NCBI GenBank assembly: GCA_023678885.1
Contig: CM043013.1
Span: 20,182,791-20,246,790 of the forward strand
DNA: 64,000 nt
Reading direction: 5' to 3'
Origin: Pogostemon cablin
Taxonomy: Eukaryota > Streptophyta > Magnoliopsida > Lamiales > Lamiaceae
Shown here: positions 11,456-22,950 of the stretch, one piece after another
Position numbering within the stretch: position 1 is the stretch's first letter
How the letters are laid out: each line of letters opens with the position of its first letter
Position numbers and translations under genes: made by a program
The notes under the pieces: model-generated
What the model was told of the DNA's origin: nothing
What the model saw: the letters and a program-made list of their open reading frames with translations, nothing else
Database searches by the model: none

Positions 11456-11700
11456 TTGTACCAGTGTACCGCATATAAACTCATCTGTTAGGGACGAAGG
11501 CATTATAGCCAACGCGCAAGTCCATATGTATCACATTAAATAATAATTATTTAAAGAAGTCTGTACCAGTGATCTGTGAATAAACTCATCCGTTAGGGAG
11601 GAAGGCACTATAATCGAAGTGCAAGTTTTTTCACATCACTTTACAAACCAATAATAGAGGCCATGGGAATTAATTGTCAATCCCCTCTCCCACTTAGTTA
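11456..11700 (-). repeat. Imperfect tandem duplication in the Copia-1 leader
   Basis: A unit of about 110 bases containing GTACCAGTG, AACTCATC, GTTAGGGA and GAAGGCA(C/T)TATA occurs twice in tandem (from about 11457 and about 11567). The same duplication is present in Copia-3 (58420-58610), so it predates both insertions. Confidence 0.65.
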
Positions 11701-11869
11701 TTTAACATCGAGGGTTTTTTACATGCATATAATATTCAAAATAAAATACGCAACCTAGCATACATATATAAGATTGATGGCGAACAATCAAATTTGCTGT
11801 TATATAACTGTATTAATTGATTTAATTATCTAATTATTATCACGAATGTAGGCAACTGCGACTATGCGG

Positions 11870-13400
11870 GGTTCGACCTCCCCAGTGAGGTCGCAGGGAT
11901 CGACTTGCTTGGACAGGTCGCAGGGATCAGGGCAGCGTCCCAAAACTAAACTGAATCCAACACCAGAACTATATCTCGACTCGAGCTAAGTCTCAAGCCC
12001 AAAGATCGACTCGAGCTCTCTGTCGTGTATACCTGGTGATACCTCCACACGACTCATGTCGTGAATTGGCACGTGTCGTGCCGTGTACTGAGCAGCTTCC
12101 ACTGCTGTTGAAACTAAGCACAACCAGCACCGCATGCCAGCACGCCAAACTTCTAGTCGTGCACGCTAATCCATACGGTCGTGCCGACCACCACGAGCAC
12201 AAAAGTGTGTCGTTGCTTGTTCGTGCGCTCTACGTGCAATGATGAATGCCCACTCGTGCCTCTTAGCGCTAGCAGCATGCTCATGTTTTCCACCTGCACG
12301 ACTGCACAAGCCATCTACCGGCAGCTGATCGTGCCGGCCCCTCTGCCATGACGTGCTACCTTGTCACACTGTAAGCCCGCTATCCGTACTGCCCTCTCCA
12401 GCAGGTCGTGCCGACTATACTGAATAGCACCACCAGTTGACCTTTCTTGGGCCACAAGCCATAATCTCGTTGCCAACAATGGTGCCACGAACTCTGTTTC
12501 ATCGTGTCGACATCAATCCACACCAGCCCACCATATTTCTCATCGGTAATGCCTTTCCGATCATGCCATTCCCTTCCAGCCTGGTACAGTTCGAGCCATG
12601 CCATCATCGGAGGGACCAACGCCCCTGCCTTGACACATGCGAAAAGACTCGCTCGGAATGACATGGGACCCGATCGAAAACAATGTAAGACTCGCCCAAA
12701 AACCACATTGACCCACTTGAGAAAACCAAATAACTTGATCGGAAAATCTCAATAGACTCGCCCGGAATAAGCTGCTACTCACTAGGAATAACTCCAGGTC
12801 CGATCGAAACACTTCTTGTTTGATCAAGACCTCACCCTGCTCGCTGCTCATCTCTGCCGGAAACACGTCGCGAGCCATCGGGATTCCATGTCTTCCTTCA
12901 ATGACACCGCCGCTGTACCCAGCCAGCCCTAGTGCCGATGATGTTCCTGCCAAAATCCGACACCAGCGACTGGTTGCATTTTGGCAATAACCCAGTAGCC
13001 TTCGCCGCCGATCACCACCCATGCACCAGCTCGCCGGGCTTTCATTGCTGAATGCCGCCATCATTAGCCCTCGCTGGCGATACGAGCCCACCTTGCGTGA
13101 TCCGTACGTTGCCTGGTCAAGCCATGTCACCATGTGCCACCTTTCCACTTGCGAGCAGCCCTTTGCTGGACTCAAACTGCCGGTGTACCACACATCGACC
13201 AGCACACCACCACCACAACCCATCGTCATATCTTCACCACCACTGTACAGTTAACTTACCATCGTTCATCGACTCTCGTGTGGTGCTCGTATGCCACCAT
13301 GTACAATTAGAGTATTCAACAAGAAACTAAATTCTAAAACCTAATTCATGTACACACATAAACCCTAGCCTAACGTTTTACGCTTCACCATGAAACCGAA
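11870..13400 (-). other. GC-rich leader block of Copia-1
   Basis: This block is clearly richer in G+C than all around it and lies between the primer site and gag. It holds repeated words such as AGGTCGCAGGGATC (about 11890 and 11917) and CTCGCCCGGAA-like copies that recur at 59575-59640 in Copia-3. An open frame of 222 codons (12561-13229, minus) resembles no Gag or other known protein and is not preserved in Copia-3. I regard the block as untranslated leader or old captured sequence. Confidence 0.5.
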
Positions 13401-13412
13401 GCTCTGATACCA
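13401..13412 (-). other. Copia-1 tRNA-Met primer binding site
   Basis: Read on the minus strand this is TGGTATCAGAGC, two bases from the 5' LTR. It is complementary to initiator tRNA-Met and fixes the element's orientation. Confidence 0.88.
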
Positions 13413-13414
13413 AT

Positions 13415-14792
13415 TGTTGGTGTTCCATCATTTGGTTAACGTGAACCATTAGGATTTCATACATTTCTAACAGTTAGCGGAAGTATAAAAACAAGAAACA
13501 TATTACCTTTCACCAGGGTATGTTGGAGAGGATGGATTCTCGCCTGTAGCCTGTGCAGCCTCACCGTTTTGGACATAATTCTCTCATCCGATCTCAGATT
13601 TGAGTGATCTATGTGCCAAACGATTCTCTCTTCCGTGGCTTTCCGTCAGTATTTCACACGTCGAATTCCGATGTTTGTATAATTTTATGAAAATCGTGCA
13701 AGTTGGCAGACAGCAACAGCAAACAACCTTCCAGTCTTCTGCTGTATACCCAAGTCCAATCTCGGCGTCGTGTGGGCGACGATCTTCAAGATCTTCTCAA
13801 TCTGTTGTTTCATCTACTCTCTTCACGTGTTAGGCGTATCTCATCTTAGGGTTAGAATAGTTGAGATGACTTATATATGGGCTACAGCGGGTACCAGGAG
13901 GAGAAATTAGAGTTGGCCTCTATTGCGCTTAAGTATCCAAGCTTAGCCCAAACCTTATACTTAAGTCCAATAATAATAATATATTCCACTAAAATATTAT
14001 TAATGCACTACCGTTCTAATCCCATAATTACGTTATGGGCTGCTTCTTATTATTAGCCCGTTAGTCTCCCCATGTTTAAGATATACAATGCCCATTAATT
14101 AATTAAGTTACTAACAACTCTATTAATTAATATCTCATCCGAGAGTAGTACCACTCAACCTCATTATCATGCCGGAATAAATTCACCTATAGAGTTTACA
14201 TGATAATCCTTATGAGCTCCTCAAGGAGACATCATCAACCTATGTCGGACACAGATTCCCTCTACAATCAACAGCACACAATAGAGACAGTACTATTTCT
14301 CAACTCATCGAGTTTGTTGATTTAATTACATGTAAATCTCACTCATTGATGATTCAAAGAAATACATACTGCTCTACGTGTTGAGGTTATTGTATAAGGA
14401 TTAAGAGCATGAAACTCCATAATAACAGAGATCAAGTTCTTCTATATAGACAGTACAAGTCGAACGATCTTAAGTAGTCCTACTCAATACACACAAAGTG
14501 TACTAATGTGATTCTATAGCCAAGATAAGCTAATACCAAACTACACTACAACCATCCCGATAGAGAGTCCCCGTCTATCTCGGTTGTAAGCATTTGTTTA
14601 TACTTTATAAGAAAATTGATAATATGATCTTCCATGTGTTGTCGTATCTACAGTATAAAGTAAGTAGATTATTGCATCGTACACATAAATAAATAATAAG
14701 AAGCAATCATTTGATCATATGATTCTCATTTCAAATAAATTGTTATAAAATTGTTCATACAAAAAGCTGGACTTTTAGTATATAATCCAACA
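13415..14792 (-). repeat. Copia-1 5' LTR
   Basis: It begins TGTTGGTGTTCC and ends ATAATCCAACA. It pairs with 6814-8196 and is followed by the GTATT target duplication at 14793-14797. Confidence 0.9.
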
Positions 14793-14939
14793 GTATTACC
14801 TTCAACAACCAACAACTGGGAATTGATAGAAGGAGTAGCAGGAAGATTTCCAAAATAACTAGTGCTGGGATTGGAGTTTCTCGAGGATCATAAACCTTGG
14901 GAATGACTACAGAGGGAATGGAATTTACGATCAAAGGGA

Positions 14940-15641
14940 AAAGATACAAAGTCCACTATAAGAGGGCTCTTTATAGGCTATGATCTACACATGACCACGA
15001 GTCCATTCTCGATATATATCACCATAGGGATGATATATAAGAAGTACCATGCAGAATATTTTACGGAATAAATTGATTCAGGAGCTGGTATCTGCATAGC
15101 AAAGGAAAGAGTCTTTCCTAAAGGCTCAGGTGAAGATTTTCCAATTGTACTAGGAAGAGATTTCTCATAGAGTGTGCTATCCCTTAAAAGAGGAATCAAG
15201 CAAGCAGAAATTAAGATCGGAGGAGTGGATCAAACGCCATTGTACAAGGTGAAAACTCCACCAATATATTTTCACGATAGTGGAGCGGATGTTCTGTTAG
15301 GAAACAACTTCATATATACATTCAAGTGTTTTACCCAAGAAAACGCAACAAGGATGCTTATTTTCACAACCCTTTGTGAATATATGATCATCGTACTAAG
15401 GCTGCGTAATGCATTTCAAATAAAAATTCCAATCCAATTTCGCAGCAAACATAGTGATAATGAAGGAAAACTTAGCCACCTAAAGATGAATGATCGAAGA
15501 AGATATGGTGAAGCAGCCCTTCAAATGAGAATCGAGGCTAGAGGAGGATGGAAGATGGAGAAACTAAAGGAAAATACAATCCACCTTCTCAAAGCAAACT
15601 TGGGAGAAAGCCTACAGAGAAATATCACAATCGAAGAATAA
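14940..15641 (+). pseudogene. Caulimovirid aspartic protease region
   Basis: The motif IDSGAGICIAK (15072-15104) has the D-S-G-A active site followed by the CIAK word typical of caulimovirid proteases. About 65 codons later comes DSGADVLLGNNF, matching the second conserved element (LGNNF) of that family. A stop lies directly before the active site and another before the second element. The last 90 codons (to 15641) are a lysine-rich linker to RT. The enzyme would process the viral polyprotein and act as a dimer. This copy is inactive. Confidence 0.75.
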
Positions 15642-15719
15642 ATATCTTTGGAGGATGTCAAAAAGAAGATACAGAGAAACTTCAATTAGGATCCTTTAGC
15701 CTGGGGGGACAAAAATGAG

Positions 15720-16243
15720 CTCAAAGTCTCGCTCAAAGTGAAAGAAGGAAATGAGCATAAGTTCATGAGATACAAGCCTATCCTAGTGAACCAAGAGGAT
15801 CGAAAGGATATGCAATAAATACTTAAGGAACATCTGGACCTTAAGTTGATATCACCAAGAGTGTCTTTATACAGCAGTCCAGGATTTCTGGTTCAAAATT
15901 ATAGAGAAGTCAAGTGGGGAAAAACGAGACTTGTAATTAACTATAAATGGATCAACAACATTTTGGAGTTCGTTGGATACTACGTAACAAGTAGGGATCA
16001 CTTGGTCAACTATATCTAGAATGACAAGGTATTCTCAAAGTTCGATTGCAAGTCTGGGTTTTACCAAATAATGTGGGAAGAAGGAAGCAAGAAGTTTACA
16101 GCATTCTCCACACTACAAGGCCATTATTTCTAGAATGTTATGTCGATGAGCTTGGAAAATGCACCCCAGATATATCATAGAAAGATGGATAATCTTTTCA
16201 AAGATTATTTCTCATTTATGTTTGTTTATATGGATGATATCCT
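15720..16243 (+). pseudogene. Caulimovirid reverse transcriptase, 3'-truncated
   Basis: In order the region shows KTRLVINYKWIN, FSKFDCKSGFYQI (about 16032-16070), a TAFSTLQGHY word, NAPQIYHRKMDN and VYMDDILV (YMDD at 16227-16238). FSKFDCKSGF and NAPQIxxRKMD are the caulimovirid forms; Ty3/gypsy elements here have FSKIDLRSGYHQ. Several in-frame stops make it a pseudogene. The domain is cut five bases after YMDD by Copia-2. This is the strongest evidence that the relic is viral. Confidence 0.88.
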
Positions 16244-17446
16244 TGTTAGATTGTATACTAAAAGTCTAGCTTTTGTATGAATAATGTTTTAACAATTTAT
16301 TTGGCATGAAAATCATATGATCAAATGTTTTTCATATTATAATTTATTTATATGTTATTGCAAAAGTACATTTACTTTATACTGTAGATAATATGATGTG
16401 CGGCATCGCACGAAAGATCTTATTATCGATTTTCTCATAAAGTATAAACAGATGCTCACAATCGAGATAGACGAGGACAATCCATCTGGATGGTTATAGT
16501 ATGATTTGGTATTAGTTTTTCTTGACGATAAAATCACATTAGTATGCTTTGTGTATATTGAGCAGGACCGCTTGAGATCGTTCAATTTATACTGACTATA
16601 TAGGAGAACTTAATCTCAGTTATTATGGATATTCATGCTCTTAATGCCCATACAATAACCTCGACATGTAAGTCAATATATATCTCTTTGATTCATCAAT
16701 GGGTGAGATTTATTTATTAAATCAACAAACTCGGTGAGTTGTGAAATAGTGATGTCTCTATGGTGTGTTGTTAATTGTAGAAGGAATATGTGTCCTATTA
16801 AATAGGTTGATGATGTCCCCTTGAGGAGCTCATAAAGATTACCACTTAAACCCTGCAGGTGGATTTATTCCGCATGATAACAAGGTTGAGTGGTACTACT
16901 CTCGATGAGATATTAATAATGGAGTTGTCAGTAACTTAATTAATTAATGGGCATTATATATCCTAAACATGGGAAGACAATCGAGCTCATAATAAGAAGA
17001 GCCTACAACATAATTTGGGATTAGAGCGACAATGCAGTAATAATATTTTAGTGGACTATATTATTATTATTGGACTTAAGTATAAGTTTTGGGTTAACCT
17101 TGGATACTTAAGCCCAATGGATGCCTGACTCTAATTTCTCCTCCTGATCCCTGTTGTAGCCTATAAATAAGTCATCTCAGCTTTCGGAACCCTAGTCAGG
17201 TCACCTTCTACACATGAGAAACAGCAGGGAGAAAGCAGATTGAGAGGATCTTGAAGATTGTCGCCTACACGACGTCAAGATTGGACTTGGAAATACAGCA
17301 GAAGATCAAGAGTTTTTTTTTCTGTAGCTGTTCTTCTTCAACATACCCTGGTGAAAGGTAATATATTTTTATATTCTTGCTTCCACTGATTTAGAAATGC
17401 ATGGAACCCTACCGGTTTATATTAACTAAATGATTGAACGCCAATA
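16244..17446 (+). repeat. Copia-2 5' LTR
   Basis: It starts TGTTAGATTGTATACTAAAAG and ends AACGCCAATA (CCAACA in the sisters). It is the reverse complement of the Copia-1 and Copia-3 LTRs, somewhat shorter at 1,203 bp. Confidence 0.85.
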
Positions 17447-17448
17447 AT

Positions 17449-17459
17449 TGGTATAGAGC
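17449..17459 (+). other. Copia-2 primer binding site, one base lost
   Basis: It reads TGGTATAGAGC where TGGTATCAGAGC is expected, so one C is missing. Confidence 0.7.
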
Positions 17460-17970
17460 TTCGGTTTTGTGGCTAAACGTGACACATTATGTTAGGGTTT
17501 ATGTTCCAAACATGATTAAGGTTTAGTATATTACATGGTATGCTTGTATACCCTACTCGATATATGTATGAGTTTGATGTATGCATGATGATCGTCGTAT
17601 GACTGAGCAGCGATGCGACGCGGCAATCAAACGGTGGCATGGCTCACACAAGTTGTGTGTGGGTTCAAGGCTACACGGCTATAGTACGAACAATGGCAGC
17701 TTCAGATGAGTCACGAAGGCTGATCAACAGCATGGCTACTCGTCGAACTCGGCTGCACAGATGGGGGCTCTCGGCAGCGAGGTTGGCAAAGGTGTACGGC
17801 TGCATGCCTAGCAAGCCACGATGATGGCTGCAGTGGTGTGATGTCCCAGGTGGCTTGGATGGCGACGGGATAAGACATGAACAACAGTAGAGACACTGAT
17901 TGTATCACGTAACGGAGGTGAGCGCATGGTACACGGCGTTGGCATCGAACTTCCAGCAACAGCACGACAC
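17460..17970 (+). other. Copia-2 leader remnant
   Basis: It begins TTCGGTTTTGTGGCTAAACG and continues with AGGGTTTATG, matching the reverse complement of the Copia-1 leader next to its primer site, and becomes GC-rich from about 17590. No coding region is supported. Confidence 0.6.
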
Positions 17971-17985
17971 TGGTGCATGGTTGAA

Positions 17986-18003
17986 TCCCCGACAATGGCA
18001 CCA
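17986..18003 (-). other. Decayed tRNA-Asp primer site beside an Athila-like LTR
   Basis: On the minus strand this is TGGTGCCATTGTCGGGGA. The intact version beside element B is TGGCGCCGTTGCCGGGGA, complementary to plant tRNA-Asp. The three differences all fall in CpG positions of the intact form. A primer site here means that the LTR to its right served as the 5' LTR of an element whose body lay to the left and is now gone. Confidence 0.7.
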
Positions 18004-18009
18004 AGAACT

Positions 18010-18714
18010 TGATGAGCATTTTCTCAACACACAATATTAATCCCCAAGTGTGAAGGATGCTATTATAGCTTTGATAAGTGACCTAGTGTTTATCGAATCC
18101 AAAGGACGTATTATTATCAATTTAATTATAATCTTACTTATTAAGACTAGTATGACAATATAGTTTTGATGATTAAGTAACCAATAAATAAATAATTAAA
18201 ACAGCAATTAAAATAAACAAGCAGTAGAGACAAAACGAAAACGAATAAGTGAGAAGATAGGTAATTCTTTGGACAATCCAGTTTTACTTATTAATTTTTC
18301 TTCCGTGTATCAATATCTGACTTTGCCTTGTAGAGTTTGGACGCATCAATAAGCCATGCAAATCTACTCTATAGACATAAGTAACTAAGCGTGTGACAAG
18401 TGTGAATATCCTTGGAGCAAGAGATATAATTTATCCCCCTTTCTAGATACTATCAGTATCAATTATTTCCCGTGCACTTAGTACTCTAACCCGATATGAT
18501 CTCCCTTTATAGGTACTATGAAGTTATTCTCTTTGTCCTACTTATTAACCTGAACCATATTCAATTAACAAGTATTTATATAAGATAGTTCTAATGAGAC
18601 TTCGGAGTCCTCTCACTCAAAATCATAACATATAATCCTGCTCAACAGTGAACGCACTCAATCAATACTCAAGATATGTATTCAGACTCTACATAACAAT
18701 TAATGATGCACAAT
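18010..18714 (-). repeat. Element C LTR, left half
   Basis: It starts TGATGAGCATTTTCTCAAC and follows the LTR of element B (27912 onward) through TTCAGACTCTACA and GATGCACAA, where element D is inserted. The right half resumes at 42361. Confidence 0.85.
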
Positions 18715-20104
18715 TGTGACGACCCAAATTATGATAACAATTTTGTAAGAAAAATAATAGTTTTTTTTCGAACATTTAGAAATGAAACTAAACTTACAGG
18801 ACTAATAAGATTCTTAATTTGAAGGTAGTAACCTGACCATTTATTTACAAATGACGAACAACTACCTGCATCTTATAATGCATAAGCATAAAATACAAGT
18901 CATAACAAGTAACACATCCTTGAACCTAGTTATCCTCTACCTTAATTAATTTATTCATCAATAAAACTTGCTGAATTCATTAACCACCAGCGTATGAAAG
19001 GTAACATACTGGACTGTATTTTTAATGTGAGATACATAATGTAAATGAAGCAAATCATGACCTCCAGTAAGAAAAATTTAAATGATAAATGAGCGGAAGA
19101 ACCCACTAACTTTAACTCCTCTACTTCATAGTAAAAGATTTAGGAATTTAATACTTAACCCCAAGAATGGCAATAATTTATAAAGGAAGGTTTTTTCAAA
19201 ATACATGCTGACTCACCCTAAGATTTTTTCCTTATCACACTCATTTTCCAACGAGAAATTACTGTGAAAACTGACAGCAAACTAAAATAGAAAATGAAAT
19301 CCAATTGTACATAATACCAACAAAGGTTCAAACTCAAGTACTACTAATTAAAGAAAAAAAAGGTCAGTTTGGCAAATACCCAGAAACATAATTTTTTTTC
19401 CAATGTTTTATAGAGTAGCAACATCTTTATTTAAATTAAAATGGGCATTTGAACTCCACCGATCATACCTCGTCTTGCTCCTCAACCTGTGAAAATAATT
19501 GTATTGAAAGGGGTGAGTAAACAATGACTCAGTGGGAAAAATACTTGTCTACCATAATATGTACACATATTCACATAAACGTAATCATACACTATGAAAT
19601 TTTCTGTGACTGTGATGATCGATCATGGAACTCTGTGGGCGTTATCCGAGGACCAATCAAGAATCTCGACACCTGAAAGTGCCCTGGTTCATATAACTGT
19701 GATAGTACTATGAGAGCTCTATGACTATGAGACTGTGAAATAATTCAATACATGCAAACACGTAAGCACATATAGTAGACAAAAGGATTTTAGAATTTCC
19801 CACCTGCAAGTTTCGCAAACACTGAATGGATATGATGCGCACCCTAATCCTACTCTTCATGATATATGTCACCTAATCACAACAATTAAAATACATATAT
19901 AATAATAAGGTAATACTTGAAAATAAAATAAGATACTTATACAAAAACTCTCTGTGACCAAAATTATGAAAACTGATCAATATGGATAGCCTAGATAATC
20001 AACTAGGAACGGATTTGACTTAACTAATCCAATTAAAATGGTTACAATGAACCCAAAACTCCAATAGACAATCACATGACCAAAGCTGTGGCGGAAGTCT
20101 TCGT

Positions 20105-20176
<72 letters not shown>

Positions 20177-20961
20177 CACTAGGACATGTGTGTATAGGTA
20201 TGTGCACAGCCTACTGACTAATATTCTACAAATAGCTTTTACTCAAATATTTGAATCCTAGTTGTACTTCTGCAGGAGATTTATAAAAATAGGTACATGA
20301 CTATGTTTGGTAGTGATCAACTATGGAAACATAAAACTTTAAATAAATATAAATCCTAGTATGGAATCTTCTTATTACTATGATTAATGCCCAATAAACA
20401 AGATCAATGAGTGAACGTCTATGCAAAGTTACATATGAATCATAATCAATTCAAAAGAGAAAAAGAAAAAGGTAAATTTGGTCTCCCTATTTCAACGTAT
20501 CAGTAGACGAGCAGACTTTGACACGATAAGACAGATAAAGGCATACATAGTGATGGTTGAAAGTGGAAGGAACTTAGTATGAAAAAGGATTTCAACTTGT
20601 GAAATTTGATTTCTATCTCTCTTCTCTTTCTAGGAATGAAGGACTGCAGAACATGTAAAGATGTTTCCCCCTATGTATTACGTTCTCTCATTATGTTACG
20701 AACGTGAGGATTGACTGGAGAGATTTGAGGAGAATGGTTACAGATGAGAGAAGACGTGGGATTGGGATTTAAAATTTTAAAATTGGTAACATATTAAATA
20801 AAAATAATAATAAAATATAAAAATAAATGAAAGAAAACATGATCATTAATAATATATACATGCACGTATGTAAATGTATGGGGATAGTGTGATGACTCAA
20901 CCTATATTAATAATTATTAACTGTGATAATATAATTCTAATGATAATGTACGGTTGCCACA
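18715..20961 (-). repeat. Element D 3' LTR
   Basis: It starts TGTGACGACCC and ends CGGTTGCCACA. It aligns along its length with the split right LTR. It contains a (TA)n tract at 20108-20174. Confidence 0.88.
20108..20174. repeat. (TA)n microsatellite in LTR
   Basis: An uninterrupted TA repeat of about 67 bases. The sister LTR has an interrupted tract at the same place (27264-27340), so the tract existed at insertion. Confidence 0.95.
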
Positions 20962-20976
20962 TTCCTCCCCCGTTAG
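20962..20976 (-). other. Element D polypurine tract
   Basis: On the minus strand it reads CTAACGGGGGAGGAA directly before the 3' LTR. Confidence 0.8.
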
Positions 20977-21005
20977 AAAAAAATTTTATCCCGAAATTTA
21001 AAGAT

Positions 21006-22149
21006 CTAACCTTGTTGGAAAAATCCTGGATATTTGGCTCGTACTTCTTCTTCACGCTCCCAAGTTGCTTCCTCATCACTATGTCGGCTCCAATGAACCT
21101 TGGTCAAGGCAATTTCTTTATTCCTCAAGCGATGAACTTTTCTCTCAAGTATCTCCACAGGTTTTTCCTCATAAGACAGATCTCGATTAACTTCTAATAT
21201 TGAGTAGTCCACTACTTGACTCGGATCATGCACATACCTTCGCAACATAGATATATGAAAAACATTGTGTACTGCGGAGAAGTAGGGTGGCAAAGCCAAA
21301 CGATAGGCTAAATCTCCAATTCTCTCAAGAATCTTAAAAGGCCCAACATACCTCGGCTTCAATTTTCCTCTCTTGCCGAATCTTACCACTCCTTTAGTCG
21401 GTGTCACTTTCAAGAACACTCTATCCCCAATCTCAAAGTGCAAGTCCTTCCTACTCTTGTCAGCGTAGGATTTTTGTCTGTCCTTGGCCACTTTAATCTT
21501 CTCTCGTATCTTCTCAATCACTTTAACTGTTTTCACAATCATTTCAGGCCCAAGTAACTTTTTTTCTCTGACTTCATCCCAATAGACTGGTGAACGACAT
21601 TTCCTACAATACAATGCCTCGTAAGGTGCCATCTAAATAATTGAGTGATAGCTATTGTTGTATGCACACTCTACCAATGGTAGGTAGTTCTCCCAACTAC
21701 TATTCATGTCAAGCACACAAGCTCTCAATATGTCTTCAAGATTTTGAATAGTCCTTTTTGATTGCCCATCTGTTTGAGGATGATAAGCTGTCCTGAAACT
21801 TAACTTAGTCCCCATAGCTCTTTGTAAACTCTTCCAAAATTCTGAAGTAAAACGAGGGTCTCTATCTGACACAATAGAGACTGGCACACCATGTAACCTC
21901 ACGATCACACGAACATAAATCTGTGCATACTGATCTTCTTTATAAGTAGTCTTAACAGGGAGAAAATGCGTAGATTTTATCAATCGATCAACCACAACTC
22001 ATATGACATTGTTACCCTTTATCGCTTTCGGCAAGCCCACGACAAAGTCCATAGTGATATGTTCCCACTTCCACTCTGGAATATGAAGTGGCTGAAGCAA
22101 TCCAAATGGCCGCTGATGTTCCACTTTCACCTGCTGACATGTCAAACAT
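21006..22149 (-). pseudogene. pol: Element D integrase with chromodomain, broken
   Basis: Reading leftwards, the zinc-binding part ends near 22150 in a stop. The core follows with VVDRLIKSTHF, SIVSDRDPRF and a YHPQTDGQSKRTIQ word, where the usual glutamate (QSERT) is a lysine, so the third catalytic residue is lost. An in-frame stop at 21633-21635 splits the core from GMAPYEALY-type sequence. The last 208 codons (21006-21632) hold the GPF/Y-like module (VGPFKILERIG) and, at residues of about 155-205, a chromodomain (EEKPVEILERK, then VHWSRHSDEEATWE). Chromodomains of this class direct integration to heterochromatin. Confidence 0.85.
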
Positions 22150-22950
22150 TTACTCATGAACTATGCAATATACTCTCTTCATTCCACTCCACCAAAAAGT
22201 CCTTCGTAAATTCTGATACATCTTTGTATTTCCAGGGTGAACGGTGTAGGGTGTAACATGAGCTTCCTCCAAAATGATTCTTCTTATCTCAGGATTCTCG
22301 GGAACATAAATTCTTCCTTCATAATACAATGTTCCATCCTCGACGATATTGAACCCTTTATCATCTCCTGGCAATGATCTTTCTTTCAGTTTGGCTATGA
22401 ACTCATCCTCCTTTTGTCCTTCTTTAATCATATCTTTCAAAATAGGCTGCACAATCATATTTGCCAAAACTGCCTTTATGTCTCTAGGCCCATCAACCAT
22501 CTCAATTCTTAACTTCTCAAACTCTCTCACCAACTGTTGTTGCTCAGTGTGCAGGCTAGCTAACTTGTTGTTTGTCTTACGACTCAAAGCATCTTCAACT
22601 ACATTTGCTTTACCAGGATGGTAGTGTATAATGCAGTCATAGTCCTTCACCAATTCCAACCATCGCCTCTGTCTCATATTTAGTTCTCTCTGAGTGAAGA
22701 GATATTTCAAACTTTTATGGTCTAAATAGATCTCACACCTCCCTCCATACAGGTAATGTCGCCAAATCTTCAAAGCATGCACCACTATAGCCAATTCTAA
22801 ATCATGAGTCAGGTAGTTCACCTCATGGGATTTCAATTGCCTTGAAGCATGAGCCACCACCTTACCTTGTTGCATAAAAACGCAATCCAAACCTTGCTTG
22901 GATGCATCACTATAAATCACAAAGTCTTGAGTAGGATCAGGGATCATCAA
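22150..22950 (-). pseudogene. pol: Element D RNase H and integrase zinc domain
   Basis: A 266-codon open stretch starts just before RNase H. It has YSDASKQGLD, then HDLELAIVVHALKIWRHYL and IYLDHKSLKYL, the D-E-D pattern of gypsy RNase H, then the linker and the integrase H-H part (VHPGNTKMYQNLRRTFWW). It ends in a stop exactly where the CxxC of the zinc finger should follow. A frameshift separates it from the integrase core. Confidence 0.85.

Larger units (their letters stand above)
6814..14792 (-). mobile_element. Ty1/copia retrotransposon Copia-1, full-length but decayed
   Basis: This 7,979 bp element on the minus strand has two LTRs of about 1.38 kb with TGTTGG...CCAACA ends, a 5-bp target duplication, a tRNA-Met primer site beside the right (5') LTR and a purine tract beside the left (3') LTR. 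Broken copia gag and pol read from right to left. The 5' part between primer site and gag is unusually long (about 2.4 kb) and includes a GC-rich block. Compared with Copia-3 it lacks the integrase core. It sits inside the pararetrovirus, so it is younger than that insertion. Confidence 0.9.
14798..16243 (+). mobile_element. Endogenous pararetrovirus, right part
   Basis: The viral relic resumes directly after the Copia-1 target duplication and runs through aspartic protease and reverse transcriptase on the plus strand. It ends abruptly five bases past the RT YMDD codons, where the LTR of Copia-2 begins. RNase H and anything beyond are missing from this window. Confidence 0.82.
16244..17970 (+). 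mobile_element. Copia-2, 5' LTR plus partial leader, 3'-truncated
   Basis: This belongs to the same family as Copia-1 and Copia-3 but lies on the plus strand. It has one LTR, a mutated primer site and about 500 bp of the GC-rich leader, then stops at the primer-site remnant of an Athila-like element. No gag, pol or second LTR is present, so a deletion or rearrangement removed about 6 kb. Confidence 0.78.

Noticed and set aside
12561..13229. 222-codon open frame on the minus strand in the GC-rich Copia-1 leader
   Set aside because: It has no resemblance to Gag or any protein I know and is not preserved in Copia-3. High G+C lowers stop frequency, so a long frame is expected by chance.
19977..20261. 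Open frames of alternating Tyr-Ile around 20108-20174
   Set aside because: They are translations of the (TA)n microsatellite.
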